From an uncultured Geobacteraceae bacterium (lineage in GTDB: Bacteria > Desulfobacterota > Desulfuromonadia > Geobacterales > Pseudopelobacteraceae), in contig CAIUSO010000050.1 in NCBI GenBank assembly GCA_903901875.1, positions 20,444-84,443 on the forward strand: DNA of 64,000 bases. Reading direction: 5' to 3'. The first letter of the stretch is position 1; the number at the start of each line of letters is the position of its first letter. Shown here one piece after another: positions 1-14,577 of the stretch. The translations under genes and the position numbers were made by a program. The notes under the pieces were generated by a model. It was not told the DNA's origin. It saw nothing but the letters and a program-made list of their open reading frames with translations, and did not search any database.

Positions 1-1
1 C

Positions 2-3739
<3,738 letters not shown>

Positions 3740-5311
3740 GTGACCATGGCGAGAGTTCTTGACATACCTGTCCCGGCTTCCGAAGAAGCGGCGGTTGCCC
3801 TGGGGTGGGGTGATGATCTTCCGGTGTTGACCGAGTCCCTCCGTCTGCACCATGACGGGAAGATTGATCAGGCTCTTGCCCTCTATCTCTGGCTTGACGC
3901 ACGTCATGCCGGTAATTCCGATCTCAAGTTCAATATTGGCGAATGTTACCGGCAGCGGCGACATTTGTCCCAGGCGGTCAGGGCTTTGCGTGCCGCCCTT
4001 GCCATCGACCCTGAATTAATTGCCGCCCATGAAAGTCTCGGTGAAGTACTGCGGGAACAGCAACGTCTGCCGGAATCCGAGGCGTCCTTTCGGCGGATTC
4101 TGGAGCTGGATGCCAACCATCTGGGGGCCTTTGGACAGCTGGCGTCTGTCTTGAAAGCCCAAATGCGCTACGATGAGGCCATGGCGGTCATCGGGGAGGC
4201 TCTGGAGAAAAAACCGGATTTTACCGACGCCCTGCTTCTGCTTGGCACGCTCTATTATGAAAAGGGGGATATTGAAACCGCCGTTACCCTGTTTCGTCGC
4301 TCCGTGGCGTTGGAGCCCCAGTGGCCCCAGGCCCATTTTAACCTTTCTCAGTGCCTGTTGTTGCAGGGAATTTTTCCCGAGGGGTGGCGGGAGTATGAAT
4401 GGCGCGATCGCACATCGGCACTGATGGCCCAGGTCCGTGATTTTGCAGCTCCCCGATGGTCAGGAGAACCTCTTTGTGGAAAAACTCTCTTGCTGTTCTC
4501 CGAACAGGGGCTGGGGGATACGCTCCAGTATGCCCGCTACATCCCGCTTCTGATGTCGGCAGGTGCCACGGTGATTCTGGAATGTCAGCCACAACTGGTG
4601 AGGTTGATGGCACACATGACCAAAGCGGATCGGGTCATTGTGCGTGGTGAAACGCTCCCCCCCTGTGACTTCCAGACGTCATTGATGCGCCTCCCCCATG
4701 TGATGGGTACCAACCTTGCCACTATCCCCCCGTCTCCCGGTTTTCATTCGACGGGGGATGCCTGGGGCCCCACTCTGTCTGCTCGGGGGCTCGCTCCACA
4801 ACTGCCCCGCATTGGTGTCTGCTGGGCGGGCAATCCGGAGCATAGTAACGACACCAACCGCTCCCTCTCTCTGGGACTCCTTGAGCCGGTGTTGCAACGC
4901 TGTATGAACCGGGTGACACTGGTCAGTTTGCAGTGTGGTCCCCGTGCCATGGAACGGTACAGTTATCGCTGGGCAGATGGCTTTTTTGACGCAGCTGTGG
5001 TGATAGAAGATTTTGCCGACACCGCTGAGATTATTGATCAGCTGGATCTGGTCATTAGTGTGGATACGGCGGTGTTGCACCTGGCCGGTGTCATGGGGGG
5101 ACCGGTGTGGGGATTACTCCCCTTTGTGCCGGACAGTCGCTGGTTGATGGGGCGTACTGATTCCCCCTGGTACCCATCGATGCGGCTCTTTCGTCAGTCG
5201 GAGCAGGGTGACTGGGGCGCTGTGTTGATAAAAATGGAGGAGCAGTTGCAAAAGTGGCTCTCCGGTGAGGGTGCCATGGCGGCGGGAAAGCGTAAACAGG
5301 AGCGGCACTGA
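3740..5311 (+). CDS. TPR protein with glycosyltransferase-like C-terminal half
   Basis: About 520 residues. The first half (about 60-215) is tetratricopeptide repeats, with helical units such as AHFNLSQCLLLQG and ALLLLGTLYYEKGDIETA. A GWREYEWR motif then leads into a GT-B-like domain (about 230-490) with FSEQGLGDTLQYARYIP and SVDTAVLHLAGVMGGPVWGLLP, as in TPR glycosyltransferases of the GT9/GT41-like group. A GTG sits directly after the preceding TAA; ATG at 3746 is an alternative start and neither has a strong ribosome site. The stop overlaps the next ATG by one base (TGATG), so translation is probably coupled to the CheR-CheB gene. What it glycosylates is unknown; a receptor, pilus or surface protein tied to this chemosensory operon is only a guess. 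Confidence 0.82.
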   Translation: MTMARVLDIPVPASEEAAVALGWGDDLPVLTESLRLHHDGKIDQALALYLWLDARHAGNSDLKFNIGECYRQRRHLSQAVRALRAALAIDPELIAAHESLGEVLREQQRLPESEASFRRILELDANHLGAFGQLASVLKAQMRYDEAMAVIGEALEKKPDFTDALLLLGTLYYEKGDIETAVTLFRRSVALEPQWPQAHFNLSQCLLLQGIFPEGWREYEWRDRTSALMAQVRDFAAPRWSGEPLCGKTLLLFSEQGLGDTLQYARYIPLLMSAGATVILECQPQLVRLMAHMTKADRVIVRGETLPPCDFQTSLMRLPHVMGTNLATIPPSPGFHSTGDAWGPTLSARGLAPQLPRIGVCWAGNPEHSNDTNRSLSLGLLEPVLQRCMNRVTLVSLQCGPRAMERYSYRWADGFFDAAVVIEDFADTAEIIDQLDLVISVDTAVLHLAGVMGGPVWGLLPFVPDSRWLMGRTDSPWYPSMRLFRQSEQGDWGAVLIKMEEQLQKWLSGEGAMAAGKRKQERH

Positions 5312-6819
5312 TGGAAAAAACAGAAAACCTTGAACTTTCGCTGCTGCTTACGGCAATAGAACAACGGTGGGGCCACGAATTCAGCGGCTATGGTCAGGCA
5401 TTCATCAAGCGGCGCATTCGTAAGGCGATGTCCCGTCACGGATTGCAGCATATCAGCGAGCTTATCCCACGGGTACTCCATGAAACAAATTTTTTTCAGG
5501 GAATTATTCAGGATATTTCCATTCCGGTGACTGAAATGTTCCGGGACCCCCATTTCTGGGTAGCCCTCCGTGAACAGGTTTTCCCCCTGCTTCGGACCTG
5601 GCCCTATTTCAAAATCTGGCACGCCGGTTGCGCCACCGGGAACGAAGTCTATTCCCTGGCAATTCTGCTCGAAGAGGCGGGATTGTTGCAACGAGCCACT
5701 ATTTATGCCACCGACTTCAATGATGTGGTACTGCAAAAGGCGCGGGCCGGTGTGTTTTCCCTCAAGGAAATTCAGGAGGCAAGCGCAAACTACCTGAAGG
5801 CGGGGGGGCAGTTTTCCCTCAACCAGTATTATCATGCCCATGGTGATGGTGCAGAGATGAAATCATCCCTGAAGAAGCAGATTGTGTGGGCCAACCATAA
5901 TCTCACCGTGGACAATGTGTTTGGTGAAATGAATCTGATCCTCTGTCGTAACGTCTTGATTTATTTTAACCAGCCGTTGCAGAATCGTGCCCTTGAGCTG
6001 TTTACCGACAGTCTGGTCACCGGTGGGTACCTCTGTCTGGGGAACAAGGAGAGCCTTGATTTTTCAAGTGTCAGTCGATCCTATCTGTCCATAACGCCGA
6101 GAGAGCGGATCTATCGATACCAGTTTAGCCATGGTTCCGAGGGACAGGACGCAGCAAAGACGTCAGTGGCACGGGGGAATCAAGCGGGTGGCGGTGAAAA
6201 TTCAGGCGGAGCAGTCACTGCCAGTAATGACTCCGATGGGGGGCGCGGTGTGCTTGCCATCGGCTGTTCCCTGGGGGGACTCCAGGCATTGCGCATTCTT
6301 TTGCCCGGCCTGCCGGCCGATTTTCCCCTGCCGGTGCTGGTCACTCAGCATATCGCCCCCTCGCCATCCAGTGCCATGGCCGAAGTGCTGCAAAAAAACT
6401 GCGCACTGACCGTGCGGGAGGCGATATCCGGCGAACGGATTCGCCCCGGCAACGTCTATCTGGCACCGGCCGACTACCATCTGCTGCTCAATGATGACGG
6501 CACCCTGGCCCTGTCCAGCGAGGAACGGGACACCTATGCCCGGCCGTCCATTAATGTCATGTTCGAAGCGGTGGCCGATGTTTACGGCACGAATGCCATC
6601 GGGGTGTTATTGACCGGTGCCAACAGTGATGGTGCCCAGGGATTGGCCATGATCAAGGCTGCCGGTGGATTTGTCATTGTGCAGGATCCGGACAGCGCGG
6701 AGGCACCCGCCATGCCCCGCGCAGCCCTTCAGGCGACGAAGGCCGACTGTGTCCTCCCCCTGGAGGCCATGGTCAGGGTGATCACGACCCAATCACGATT
6801 AAGGGGAGGACCGCGATGA
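5311..6819 (+). CDS. CheR-CheB fusion: chemoreceptor methyltransferase and methylesterase
   Basis: 502 residues joining the two antagonistic adaptation enzymes. Residues about 1-275 are a CheR SAM-dependent methyltransferase: helical N-domain, then [19 protein letters not shown] as the SAM site and [12 protein letters not shown] Gly/Ser-rich linker (about 280-310) leads to CheB esterase (about 312-495) with catalytic Ser in IGCSLGGL, His in VTQHIAPS and Asp in [12 protein letters not shown]. The CheB part lacks the usual N-terminal receiver, so control must come from elsewhere, for example the fused CheR or the stand-alone receivers nearby. An AGGAG site precedes ATG 5311. The stop overlaps the next start (ATGA). 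No receptor substrate is encoded in the window. Confidence 0.92.
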   Translation: MEKTENLELSLLLTAIEQRWGHEFSGYGQAFIKRRIRKAMSRHGLQHISELIPRVLHETNFFQGIIQDISIPVTEMFRDPHFWVALREQVFPLLRTWPYFKIWHAGCATGNEVYSLAILLEEAGLLQRATIYATDFNDVVLQKARAGVFSLKEIQEASANYLKAGGQFSLNQYYHAHGDGAEMKSSLKKQIVWANHNLTVDNVFGEMNLILCRNVLIYFNQPLQNRALELFTDSLVTGGYLCLGNKESLDFSSVSRSYLSITPRERIYRYQFSHGSEGQDAAKTSVARGNQAGGGENSGGAVTASNDSDGGRGVLAIGCSLGGLQALRILLPGLPADFPLPVLVTQHIAPSPSSAMAEVLQKNCALTVREAISGERIRPGNVYLAPADYHLLLNDDGTLALSSEERDTYARPSINVMFEAVADVYGTNAIGVLLTGANSDGAQGLAMIKAAGGFVIVQDPDSAEAPAMPRAALQATKADCVLPLEAMVRVITTQSRLRGGPR

Positions 6820-8432
6820 AGTTGAACCATGAACGGAAAAAATCGAGTCACTCTGTCAGCAAAATTCTTGTGGTCGATGACGTGCCGAGTAACCTCTTTG
6901 TGGTCCAGTCCGCACTGGAAGAGCTTGACGTTGAGCTGCTTCTGGCCGCCAACGGTGAAGCGGCTCTGGAAATTCTCATGGGGGAAGCGGAGCTGCCGGC
7001 TCTGGCTTTACTGGACGTTCAGATGCCCGGCATGGACGGCTATGAACTGGCGCGGCTTATTCGCAGTCAGGAACGGATGCGGCATATGCCGATTATTTTT
7101 CTGTCGGCCTATTTCAAGGACATCGACAGTATCTACGAAGGGTATGATACCGGTGCGGTGGACTGTATCACCAAACCGTTCAGTTCTGTGGTGCTGCGGT
7201 CAAAGGTAAAGGTGTTTCTGGAGCGGAGGCTCTATGAAAAAGAGCTGAATGAAATCAGTCTGGCAGCCGAGGCGGCCAATCGGGCCAAGAGTGAGTTTCT
7301 TGCCACCATGAGCCATGAAATCCGCACCCCCATGAATGGCATCATCGGCATGTCCGACATACTGATCGACAGCGGTTTGAGCGGCCAACAGCGGGAATAT
7401 GCCGATATTGTTCTCAAAAGTGGCGAGCACCTGCTGGCACTCATCAATGATATTCTTGATTTTTCAAAGATCGAATCGGGAAAACTGGAGCTGGAACTGC
7501 TGGATTTTGACCTGAAAACGGTGCTGGATGATACGATTGCCCTGTTTACCTATCGGGCGGCCGAGGCCGGAATTACCTTGTGTTGCCGCATTGCTCCGGC
7601 CGTGCCGCTGTTGCTGAAGGGGGATCCCAGCAGAATACGTCAGATTGTCACCAATCTGGTGGGCAATGCCCTCAAATTTACCTCACGGGGGGGCGTTACC
7701 GTTGCTGTCTCACTGGCAGAAGACCAAGGTGATACGGTCACGGTTCTCTTTGAGGTACAAGATACCGGCATCGGCATTACGAAAGAACGCCAGAACGCCA
7801 TTTTTGAGCCGTTTACCCAGGAAAGCAGTGCGACAACCCGTAAATACGGGGGGACGGGACTTGGACTCGCCATCTGCAAACAGCTGGCGGAGTTGATGGG
7901 GGGGGCGATCGGCGTCACCAGTCTGGAGGGAGAGGGGTCCACCTTCTGGTTTACCGTGAAGAGCGAAAAACAGCTTTGTCAGACTGGTGGGGTTGCGGAA
8001 TGTTCCGACACATGTCTGCCTCCGGATGGTGACGAACTGTTGACCAAGGGAAATGCCCGTATCCTGCTGGTGGATGATAATATTATCAATCAGAAGGTTG
8101 CCCGGCACATGCTGGATCTGCTGGGGTATAAGTCCAATGTGGTGGCCAACGGGATTGAAGCGGTCCATGCCCTGGAAATGATCGACTACGATCTGGTGCT
8201 GATGGATTGTGAAATGCCTGAAATGGACGGTTTTGAAGCAACGGCAGCCATTCGGGCAGCCGATTCAAAGGTCATGAATCGACGGGTTCCGATTATCGCC
8301 ATGACCGCCAACGCCATGAAGGGTGATAGTGACAAATGCCTCAAGGCCGGCATGGATGATTATGTGTCAAAGCCGGTTAAGAAGAATATTCTGGCGGCAC
8401 TGCTGACAAAATGGTTGCCGGGTGCCGGTTGA
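6816..8432 (+). CDS. Hybrid histidine kinase REC-HisKA-HATPase-REC
   Basis: 538 residues with no membrane segment. A receiver at about 12-135 ([25 protein letters not shown]) is followed by HisKA with His in [12 protein letters not shown] (about 167), an HATPase with NALKF and [19 protein letters not shown], and a second receiver (about 413-535; [31 protein letters not shown]). A GGAGG site sits six bases before ATG 6816, which overlaps the previous stop by ATGA. Its N-terminal receiver closely matches the stand-alone receiver encoded at 23213-23644. With receivers at both ends and no sensor domain, it is probably an intermediate node of a phosphorelay, not a direct sensor. Confidence 0.93.
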   Translation: MKLNHERKKSSHSVSKILVVDDVPSNLFVVQSALEELDVELLLAANGEAALEILMGEAELPALALLDVQMPGMDGYELARLIRSQERMRHMPIIFLSAYFKDIDSIYEGYDTGAVDCITKPFSSVVLRSKVKVFLERRLYEKELNEISLAAEAANRAKSEFLATMSHEIRTPMNGIIGMSDILIDSGLSGQQREYADIVLKSGEHLLALINDILDFSKIESGKLELELLDFDLKTVLDDTIALFTYRAAEAGITLCCRIAPAVPLLLKGDPSRIRQIVTNLVGNALKFTSRGGVTVAVSLAEDQGDTVTVLFEVQDTGIGITKERQNAIFEPFTQESSATTRKYGGTGLGLAICKQLAELMGGAIGVTSLEGEGSTFWFTVKSEKQLCQTGGVAECSDTCLPPDGDELLTKGNARILLVDDNIINQKVARHMLDLLGYKSNVVANGIEAVHALEMIDYDLVLMDCEMPEMDGFEATAAIRAADSKVMNRRVPIIAMTANAMKGDSDKCLKAGMDDYVSKPVKKNILAALLTKWLPGAG

Positions 8433-8548
8433 CCGCTCTTTTTAGCTCCGGGTGAAAAGGACGTTTCCCTTTCTTGCGTAAATCAGGTAAAACAAGCTGT
8501 CGTAGTTTAGATTCTTCGTTAATACATTCTGAAACATAAGGCGCAATC

Positions 8549-8953
8549 ATGACAGAACATCATAAATTACGGGCTCTGGTGGTGGATGACTCGGAAATAA
8601 GCCGCCGCATTATCTGCAGAATTATTGCAGAGGCATTTCATTATGAAGAGGCGGAGAATGGTTTGATCGGCCTCCAAAAATATCAGCAGGGGGTCGAGGG
8701 GGGGGATCCCTTCGATCTTGTTTTTATGGATGTTATCATGCCTGAGATGGATGGCAAGGAGACGGTCCGCAGGATCCGGAGTTATGAAGAGAGTCTTGGC
8801 CGGCTGACGACACCGATTATAATGGTGACCGCCAGTGAAATGATCGATGAAATCGAAGAATTGGTCAATGGCCTGCTGAGGAAGGTGGTCAACAAAAAGT
8901 TGTTGGAACCGCTGTTGCAGTCACTTTTCAAGGGTAATATCGATCCACTGTGA
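8549..8953 (+). CDS. Stand-alone receiver (CheY-like) protein
   Basis: 134-residue single receiver domain. Acidic pair in ALVVDDSEIS, phospho-Asp in LVFMDVIMPEMDG, switch Thr/Ser in IMVTASEM. The usual KP near the end of the domain is replaced by VVNKKLLEPLL, so the conserved lysine sits in an unusual context. No output domain. It lies between two kinase genes and is separated from the previous gene by 116 bp with no convincing promoter. An AAGG stretch precedes the ATG. Likely a diffusible phosphate carrier or a CheY for the CheA encoded at 14578. Confidence 0.88.
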   Translation: MTEHHKLRALVVDDSEISRRIICRIIAEAFHYEEAENGLIGLQKYQQGVEGGDPFDLVFMDVIMPEMDGKETVRRIRSYEESLGRLTTPIIMVTASEMIDEIEELVNGLLRKVVNKKLLEPLLQSLFKGNIDPL

Positions 8954-9020
8954 CGTTGAAGAGATGGACGCACCAGTTACGGTCCGCTCCACCATTTTAT
9001 TGTAGCCATGAGTTACTTCC

Positions 9021-10460
9021 ATGAATACTAAAACAATTCTTGTTGTTGATGATGAGCCGTTAAGCGTCAGAATACTCTGCCACCATCTCCGGAAAGAGTA
9101 TACGGTCATCGTTGCCTCAGACGGTAGCCAGGCCCTGCAACTGGCCGTCGGGGACACTCCCCCCGATTTGATCCTGCTGGATGTGTTGATGCCCGGCATG
9201 GATGGGTATGAGGTGTGCGCCCGCCTGAAGGCCGAGCCCCAGACCGCCTCCATACCGGTTATTTTTATTACCGGCCTGTCCGAGGGGGCTGATGAACAGA
9301 GGGGACTTGATCTGGGTGCGGTGGATTTTGTGGTCAAGCCCTTTTCGGCAGCCCGGGTGCGGACCCGAGTGCGCAACCACCTGGAGCTGAAGTCCCATCG
9401 AGACCACCTGGAAGCGTTGGTGAAGGAGCGTACCGCCGAGCTGTTGCACAAGCAGCATCTTCTTGAAAATCTGAATTGTGAACTGGAACAGCAGCATCTG
9501 GAGCTGGAGAAGCATCGTGACCACCTGGAAGCGTTGGTGAAGGCCCGTACCGGAGAACTGCTCCTGAAACAGCAACAATTGGAAGAACTTAACGGGGAGC
9601 TTGAGGAGCGGGTAACCGTCGAGGTGAGAAAGAACAGGGAAAAAGATACCCTGCTGGTATATCAGGAAAAACTCGCTTCCATCGGGCAACTTGCTGCCGG
9701 AGTGGCCCATGAGATCAACAACCCCATGAGTTTCGTGACGAGCAATTTGCGCACCCTCCTGAGTTATTCTGCCATTGAACAGCAGTACCGCTCCGCGTTG
9801 GAGGAGGCGGCGACGGCCCATTGTCCCGCAGAGGTGTGTGCCGGTCTCACGCGGATAAAGGGTGACCTGGATCTACCCTTTATTATGGACGATACGGCGG
9901 CCCTTATTACCGAATCCCTGGATGGAGCGGAACGGGTCAGGAAAATTGTGCTCAATCTCAAGGATTTTGCCCGTATTGATGGTGATGGCATCGTGCCGAC
10001 TGATTTAAACGACTGTGTGCAGAGTGCGGTCAGTATTGTCCGCAATGAAATCAATTCGGTGGCCGAGCTGGAACTTTCTTTGGCCGATATACCGTCCGTA
10101 CTCTGTAACCCCCAGCAGATTAACCAGGTTATTGCCAACATACTGGTCAATGCGGTCAATGCCATGACCACCTGTGGGAAAATCGGAGTCAGCAGCGAGT
10201 ATCTGACGGACTATGTCCAGCTCACCTTCTCCGATACGGGACGGGGCATACCGGCAGATATAATCGGTCGCATTTTTGACCCGTTTTTTACCACCAGGGA
10301 CGTGGGGAAGGGGACCGGACTCGGTCTCAGTATCAGCTATGATATCGTGAAAAAACATGGTGGTGAAATAACGGTGAGCAGTGAAGTGGGTGTGGGAACG
10401 GTGTTTGTGGTCAGATTGCCGGTGTCCGGACCGGTTGAAACGGAAAAAACACCGGAATAG
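9021..10460 (+). CDS. Receiver-coupled histidine kinase with NtrB-type core
   Basis: 479 residues. N-terminal receiver (about 1-120; [33 protein letters not shown]). Then a coiled coil with an internal duplication: HRDHLEALVK followed by RTAELL or RTGELL occurs twice, about 41 residues apart. HisKA has the phospho-His in GVAHEINNPMSF (about 229), the NtrB/ZraS-like flavour seen in kinases that feed sigma-54 activators, and the HATPase ends with GKGTGLGLSISYDIVKKHGG. No second receiver. A phosphorylated receiver controlling kinase activity through the coiled coil is the usual model for this arrangement. The partner regulator is not evident; the NtrC-type gene at 38776 is one candidate by family logic only. 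Confidence 0.92.
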   Translation: MNTKTILVVDDEPLSVRILCHHLRKEYTVIVASDGSQALQLAVGDTPPDLILLDVLMPGMDGYEVCARLKAEPQTASIPVIFITGLSEGADEQRGLDLGAVDFVVKPFSAARVRTRVRNHLELKSHRDHLEALVKERTAELLHKQHLLENLNCELEQQHLELEKHRDHLEALVKARTGELLLKQQQLEELNGELEERVTVEVRKNREKDTLLVYQEKLASIGQLAAGVAHEINNPMSFVTSNLRTLLSYSAIEQQYRSALEEAATAHCPAEVCAGLTRIKGDLDLPFIMDDTAALITESLDGAERVRKIVLNLKDFARIDGDGIVPTDLNDCVQSAVSIVRNEINSVAELELSLADIPSVLCNPQQINQVIANILVNAVNAMTTCGKIGVSSEYLTDYVQLTFSDTGRGIPADIIGRIFDPFFTTRDVGKGTGLGLSISYDIVKKHGGEITVSSEVGVGTVFVVRLPVSGPVETEKTPE

Positions 10461-10531
10461 AACGGCCGGAACTGCGGATCAGCTGTCAATTCCGTAGTTG
10501 TGATCAGGACCGTAATCCCTTGGAGGGAGTT

Positions 10532-13500
10532 ATGTCAGAGGCGGTAACAATACTTGCGGTAGACGATGACAGTATGCATACCGAATTGATCGGTAACATC
10601 ATGTCAGAAGTCGGTTGCAGGGTAATCAAATGTTTTAATGGTCTGGAAGCTGTGCAAATTCTGGAACAGATTCCCGAGATCGATGCTATCCTTGTGGACC
10701 TGCAGATGCCGGTGATGAATGGTCACGAGCTGATTAGATTTGTCAAACAGAGTACGGAATTGCAGCATATCCCGCTGGTTGCCCTCACCGGAAATCCCCA
10801 CGAGGTAACCCATACCTTGAGCCTGGGTGCCAGTGAGTTTCTGGCAAAACCGTTCAATCGGGAAGAGATGCAGTTGCGGGTGATGAATCAGGTCAGGACC
10901 AAGAAACGGGCAGACCAGGCTCGTCAGGAGCTGCAAAAAAGCGAGGCACGCTGTGAACAGCTGCTTCAGTCCACCGATCAGGGTATTTACAGTGTTGACT
11001 TGGAAGGTCACTGTACCTTTATTAATATGCCGGGCCTTCGGATGTTGGGGTATGGACCGGATGAACTGGTCGGCAGCAACATTACGGCACTTCTGCAGAA
11101 CGAAGCTCTGATAAAAAACAGCGGATTTTCCTCAACGCCCATTCCCGCCAGCATCGCCTCCTCCTTCAGTGATGACAATTTATTTCTCTGTCGCAAGGAG
11201 GGGACGCTGTTTCCGGCCTCTTACTCATCCCATCCCCTCATAGAGCATGGCAGGATGGTGGGGGCGGTCATCACGTTCTCCGACATTACGGAACGGAAGC
11301 GGCTTGAGGAGGAACGGCGCATACTCTCCCGTGCCGTCGAACAGTGTCCGGTCTCCATCATGATCACCGATACCCGGGGGCTCATTGAATTTGTTAATCC
11401 CAAATTCACCAGTCTTACCGGCTATGAAAGCTCGGAGGTTATCGGGCAGACCCCCCGTTTTCTGCAATCGGGCAAGGTCCCCCGGGAAGTCTATGGGGAA
11501 CTCTGGCGGATGATCTCCAGCGGCGAAACATGGGAAGGGGAACTGCTGAATAAATGTAAGGAGGGGAGGCTGTTCTGGGAGCATGTCACCATTTCTGCGC
11601 TCCGGGATGGCAAGGGGACCATCACCCATTATCTGGCGGTGAAGGAAGATATCACCGCCATGAAGCGGATGCTTGAAGAATTGACTGCGGCGAAGGAACA
11701 GGCTGAGGCTGCCAGTCTGGCCAAGAGTTCGTTTCTGGCGACCATGAGCCACGAGATTCGTACCCCGATGAATGGTGTTCTGGGTATGAACAATATGCTG
11801 CTTGAAACCAAGCTGACCACTGAGCAGAAAGAATTTGCCGAAATCGCCTGTAAAAGTGGCGAGAATCTGCTGACCATCATCAATGAAATCCTTGATTTTT
11901 CAAAAATCGAGGCGGGCAAGCTGGATCTGGAAATCCTCGACTTCGATTTGCGGGTTACCCTGGAGGATGCCGCTGAACTGCTGGCCCTGCGGGGTGAAGA
12001 GGTGGGTCTTGAGCTGATCTGCCGTATCGATCCTGCGGTGCCATCCTACCTGAGGGGAGATCCGGGGCGTATCCGCCAGATTATTACCAATCTGGTGGGC
12101 AATGCCATCAAATTTACCCGTAAGGGGGAAGTTGTCATCAGTGCCACCCTGAAAGCTGATCGGGAGGAGAATGTTACCATTCTCTTTGAAATTCAGGACA
12201 CCGGCATCGGTATTCCCCTCTCCCGGCTCTCGGCGATTTTTGATCCCTTTACCCAGGCCGACGGCAGTACCACCCGCAAATTTGGCGGTACCGGTCTTGG
12301 CCTGGCCATCTGCAAACAGCTTGCAGAGCTGATGGGGGGTGAAATCGGCGTCAAGAGTGAAGAGGGGGTCGGTTCCACCTTCTGGTTCACCCTCACCCTT
12401 GAAAAGCAGGAGATCCAGAGTGCCGATGCCTATCGGGCCCTGCAGCTTATCGGTCAGGGAAGGCTTGCTGAAGAGCGGATTCTGGTTGTTGATGACAATG
12501 CCACCAACCGGATTCTGATGAAAAATCTGTTGCGACTCTGGGGGTGCCGCCATGAAGTTGCCGCCCATGGGGCGGAAGGTCTGGAGATGCTGCGAGAGGC
12601 GGCCGTTGCCGGTGACCCGTTCCGTATTGCGGTACTCGACCAGGAGATGCCGGATATGGACGGTATGGAACTGGGACGCTGTATCAAGGCCGAACCGCTC
12701 CTGGCGTCAACCTTGCTGGTCATGCTCACCTCCATTGCCCAGCGGGGGGATGCTGCCATACTGGAGCAGATCGGTTTTTCCGGATATCTGCATAAACCGG
12801 TGCGTCAGGCCCAACTCTACGATTGTCTTGAACTGGTGCTGGGGAGAGATATTGAAGCGAAGGGGAGTGGTGAGTCGGGACATCTCCACGGGATTATCAC
12901 CCGGCACATTATTGCCGAGTCGGGCAATGCCGGGGGGCGTCTGCTGCTGGTGGAAGATAACATCATCAACCAGAAGGTTGCCCAGCATATGCTGAAATCT
13001 CTCGGCTATCGGGTTGATGTGGCAGCCGACGGTCAGGAGGCGGTCCGGGCCCTTGAAATGATCGACTATAACCTGGTTCTTATGGATTGCATGATGCCGG
13101 TAATGAACGGTTTTGAGGCAACTGCGGCCATCAGGAAGGGAGATGCGGGTGCCCGGAACAGCATGGTTCCGATCATTGCCATGACGGCCAATGCAACCCT
13201 TGGTGACCGTGAAAAATGTCTTGAAGCCGGAATGAATGATTACCTGTCCAAACCGATTAAAAAGGAACTTCTTGCCGATTTAATTGAAAAATGGCTGGAA
13301 TACAGCTCCGTACAAATAACAAAAACGCTGGTGAATGGGGATGCTATGAGTGAGATCATACTGTTTGATTATGATGAAATGCTTGAAAACATGGATAATG
13401 ATACCGAATTTATCCAATCGATTCTTGAAGAGTCAACGGAAGCACTGGTTACCTATCTTGATACCTTGCAGGAGAATTTTGCAAACAACGACAGTGCCGC

Positions 13501-13690
13501 AATCCGGATTCTTGCCCATACCATGAAGGGGGTGGCGGCTAATATTTCTGCGCCGGCGTTGAAGGATACCTGTCTGAGAATTGAAGGGGCGGCAAAGGAT
13601 GGGGACATAGAAACAGCCCGTGAAATTCTCCCCGAACTGGCTCAGATTATTACCAGAACCATCGAAGCTATCAAGCATACGGCACTCTGA
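10532..13690 (+). CDS. Multi-domain hybrid kinase REC-PAS-PAS-HisKA-HATPase-REC-REC-HPt
   Basis: 1052 residues. I chose ATG 10532 because GGAGGGAG lies just before it; a frame-matched TTG at 10520 would put that ribosome site inside the gene. Order: receiver (about 8-125), two PAS domains (about 135-385, each ending in an I-T/D-ITER-like motif), HisKA with His in [12 protein letters not shown] (about 407), HATPase ([13 protein letters not shown]), receiver 2 ([24 protein letters not shown]), receiver 3 ([23 protein letters not shown]) and a C-terminal HPt with His in [13 protein letters not shown]. It therefore carries every module of a full His-Asp-His relay in one chain. It is paralogous to the minus-strand kinase at 35611, which has the same core but lacks the first receiver and the HPt. 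Confidence 0.94.
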   Translation: MSEAVTILAVDDDSMHTELIGNIMSEVGCRVIKCFNGLEAVQILEQIPEIDAILVDLQMPVMNGHELIRFVKQSTELQHIPLVALTGNPHEVTHTLSLGASEFLAKPFNREEMQLRVMNQVRTKKRADQARQELQKSEARCEQLLQSTDQGIYSVDLEGHCTFINMPGLRMLGYGPDELVGSNITALLQNEALIKNSGFSSTPIPASIASSFSDDNLFLCRKEGTLFPASYSSHPLIEHGRMVGAVITFSDITERKRLEEERRILSRAVEQCPVSIMITDTRGLIEFVNPKFTSLTGYESSEVIGQTPRFLQSGKVPREVYGELWRMISSGETWEGELLNKCKEGRLFWEHVTISALRDGKGTITHYLAVKEDITAMKRMLEELTAAKEQAEAASLAKSSFLATMSHEIRTPMNGVLGMNNMLLETKLTTEQKEFAEIACKSGENLLTIINEILDFSKIEAGKLDLEILDFDLRVTLEDAAELLALRGEEVGLELICRIDPAVPSYLRGDPGRIRQIITNLVGNAIKFTRKGEVVISATLKADREENVTILFEIQDTGIGIPLSRLSAIFDPFTQADGSTTRKFGGTGLGLAICKQLAELMGGEIGVKSEEGVGSTFWFTLTLEKQEIQSADAYRALQLIGQGRLAEERILVVDDNATNRILMKNLLRLWGCRHEVAAHGAEGLEMLREAAVAGDPFRIAVLDQEMPDMDGMELGRCIKAEPLLASTLLVMLTSIAQRGDAAILEQIGFSGYLHKPVRQAQLYDCLELVLGRDIEAKGSGESGHLHGIITRHIIAESGNAGGRLLLVEDNIINQKVAQHMLKSLGYRVDVAADGQEAVRALEMIDYNLVLMDCMMPVMNGFEATAAIRKGDAGARNSMVPIIAMTANATLGDREKCLEAGMNDYLSKPIKKELLADLIEKWLEYSSVQITKTLVNGDAMSEIILFDYDEMLENMDNDTEFIQSILEESTEALVTYLDTLQENFANNDSAAIRILAHTMKGVAANISAPALKDTCLRIEGAAKDGDIETAREILPELAQIITRTIEAIKHTAL

Positions 13691-13723
13691 TGAGCGGGAA
13701 CATTTACTGACAAGGAGCATTTT

Positions 13724-14557
13724 ATGGGCGAGATAAAAGTATTACTGGTTGAAGATAATATCATCAATCAACGGGTTGCCCAGCATATGCTGGCCAGTCT
13801 GGGGTATCTGGTTGATGTTGCCAATCATGGTGCCGAGGCCATCACCATTTTGGAAAAGAGCAGCTACGATCTGGTGCTGATGGATTGTCAGATGCTGGAA
13901 ATGGATGGCTATACCGCCACCAAAATCATCCGGGACCCCGCCTCCCGCGTGCTCGACCATAAGGTGCCGGTTATTGCCATTACCGCGTTTACGACCCTCT
14001 ACAACCGGGAAGCCTGTTTTGCCGTCGGTATGAATGACTATATCGAAAAACCGGTGCGGAAGAATATACTCAAGGAAGTACTCGAAAAATATATCAATCC
14101 GGAGCCGGTAGAGGAAACAACCCCGGTTGCCCCACTGGGGCTCCGTGTTCTTCCCCACCAGACCTTTACCATCCAGTTGGCCTCGGGACGATTTGTCGAA
14201 GTGGAAAATATTTCCATCAAGATGGTTTCTCCCGATACCTTTAACTGCCACGACTGGAATTCCCGCAAAGATTTTTTTCTCGAAAATGTGAGCAAGGTGG
14301 TGACTGCCAATCTGGGCGAAACCACGGGGCCCACCCTGGTCTGTGGCCTGGAATGCCTCGAGACCGGCGTATTACCCCAGTTTCTCATCTCCTGTAAGCT
14401 GGTGAGTGATCCGATGCAGAATACCAACTGTGAAAGTTTGTTGCTGGCCGCTTTCTTTGCCAATGGGGGGGTCTTCAACCAGTCACTTCACCAGATACTT
14501 GAGGATGTTTTTAAATGGATTGTCTGGGAAACGGTTGCTCAGGATTATGACTTTTGA
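13724..14557 (+). CDS. Receiver with C-terminal domain of unknown function
   Basis: 277 residues. Residues 1-125 are a clear receiver ([37 protein letters not shown]), close to the last receivers of the kinases at 6816 and 10532. After a short linker (EPVEETTP), residues about 130-277 form a compact alpha/beta-looking domain that I do not recognise; it includes VSPDTFNCHDWNSRKDFF and ends with VFKWIVWETVAQ. It is not a standard HTH, GGDEF, PilZ or CheW sequence by eye. AAGGAG six bases before the ATG supports the start. It sits immediately upstream of cheA, so it may deliver the CheA output. The domain could also be a CheC/CheX-like phosphatase relative, which I cannot confirm. Confidence 0.85.
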   Translation: MGEIKVLLVEDNIINQRVAQHMLASLGYLVDVANHGAEAITILEKSSYDLVLMDCQMLEMDGYTATKIIRDPASRVLDHKVPVIAITAFTTLYNREACFAVGMNDYIEKPVRKNILKEVLEKYINPEPVEETTPVAPLGLRVLPHQTFTIQLASGRFVEVENISIKMVSPDTFNCHDWNSRKDFFLENVSKVVTANLGETTGPTLVCGLECLETGVLPQFLISCKLVSDPMQNTNCESLLLAAFFANGGVFNQSLHQILEDVFKWIVWETVAQDYDF

Positions 14558-14577
14558 TCGGTTGATGGAGGGTACTG

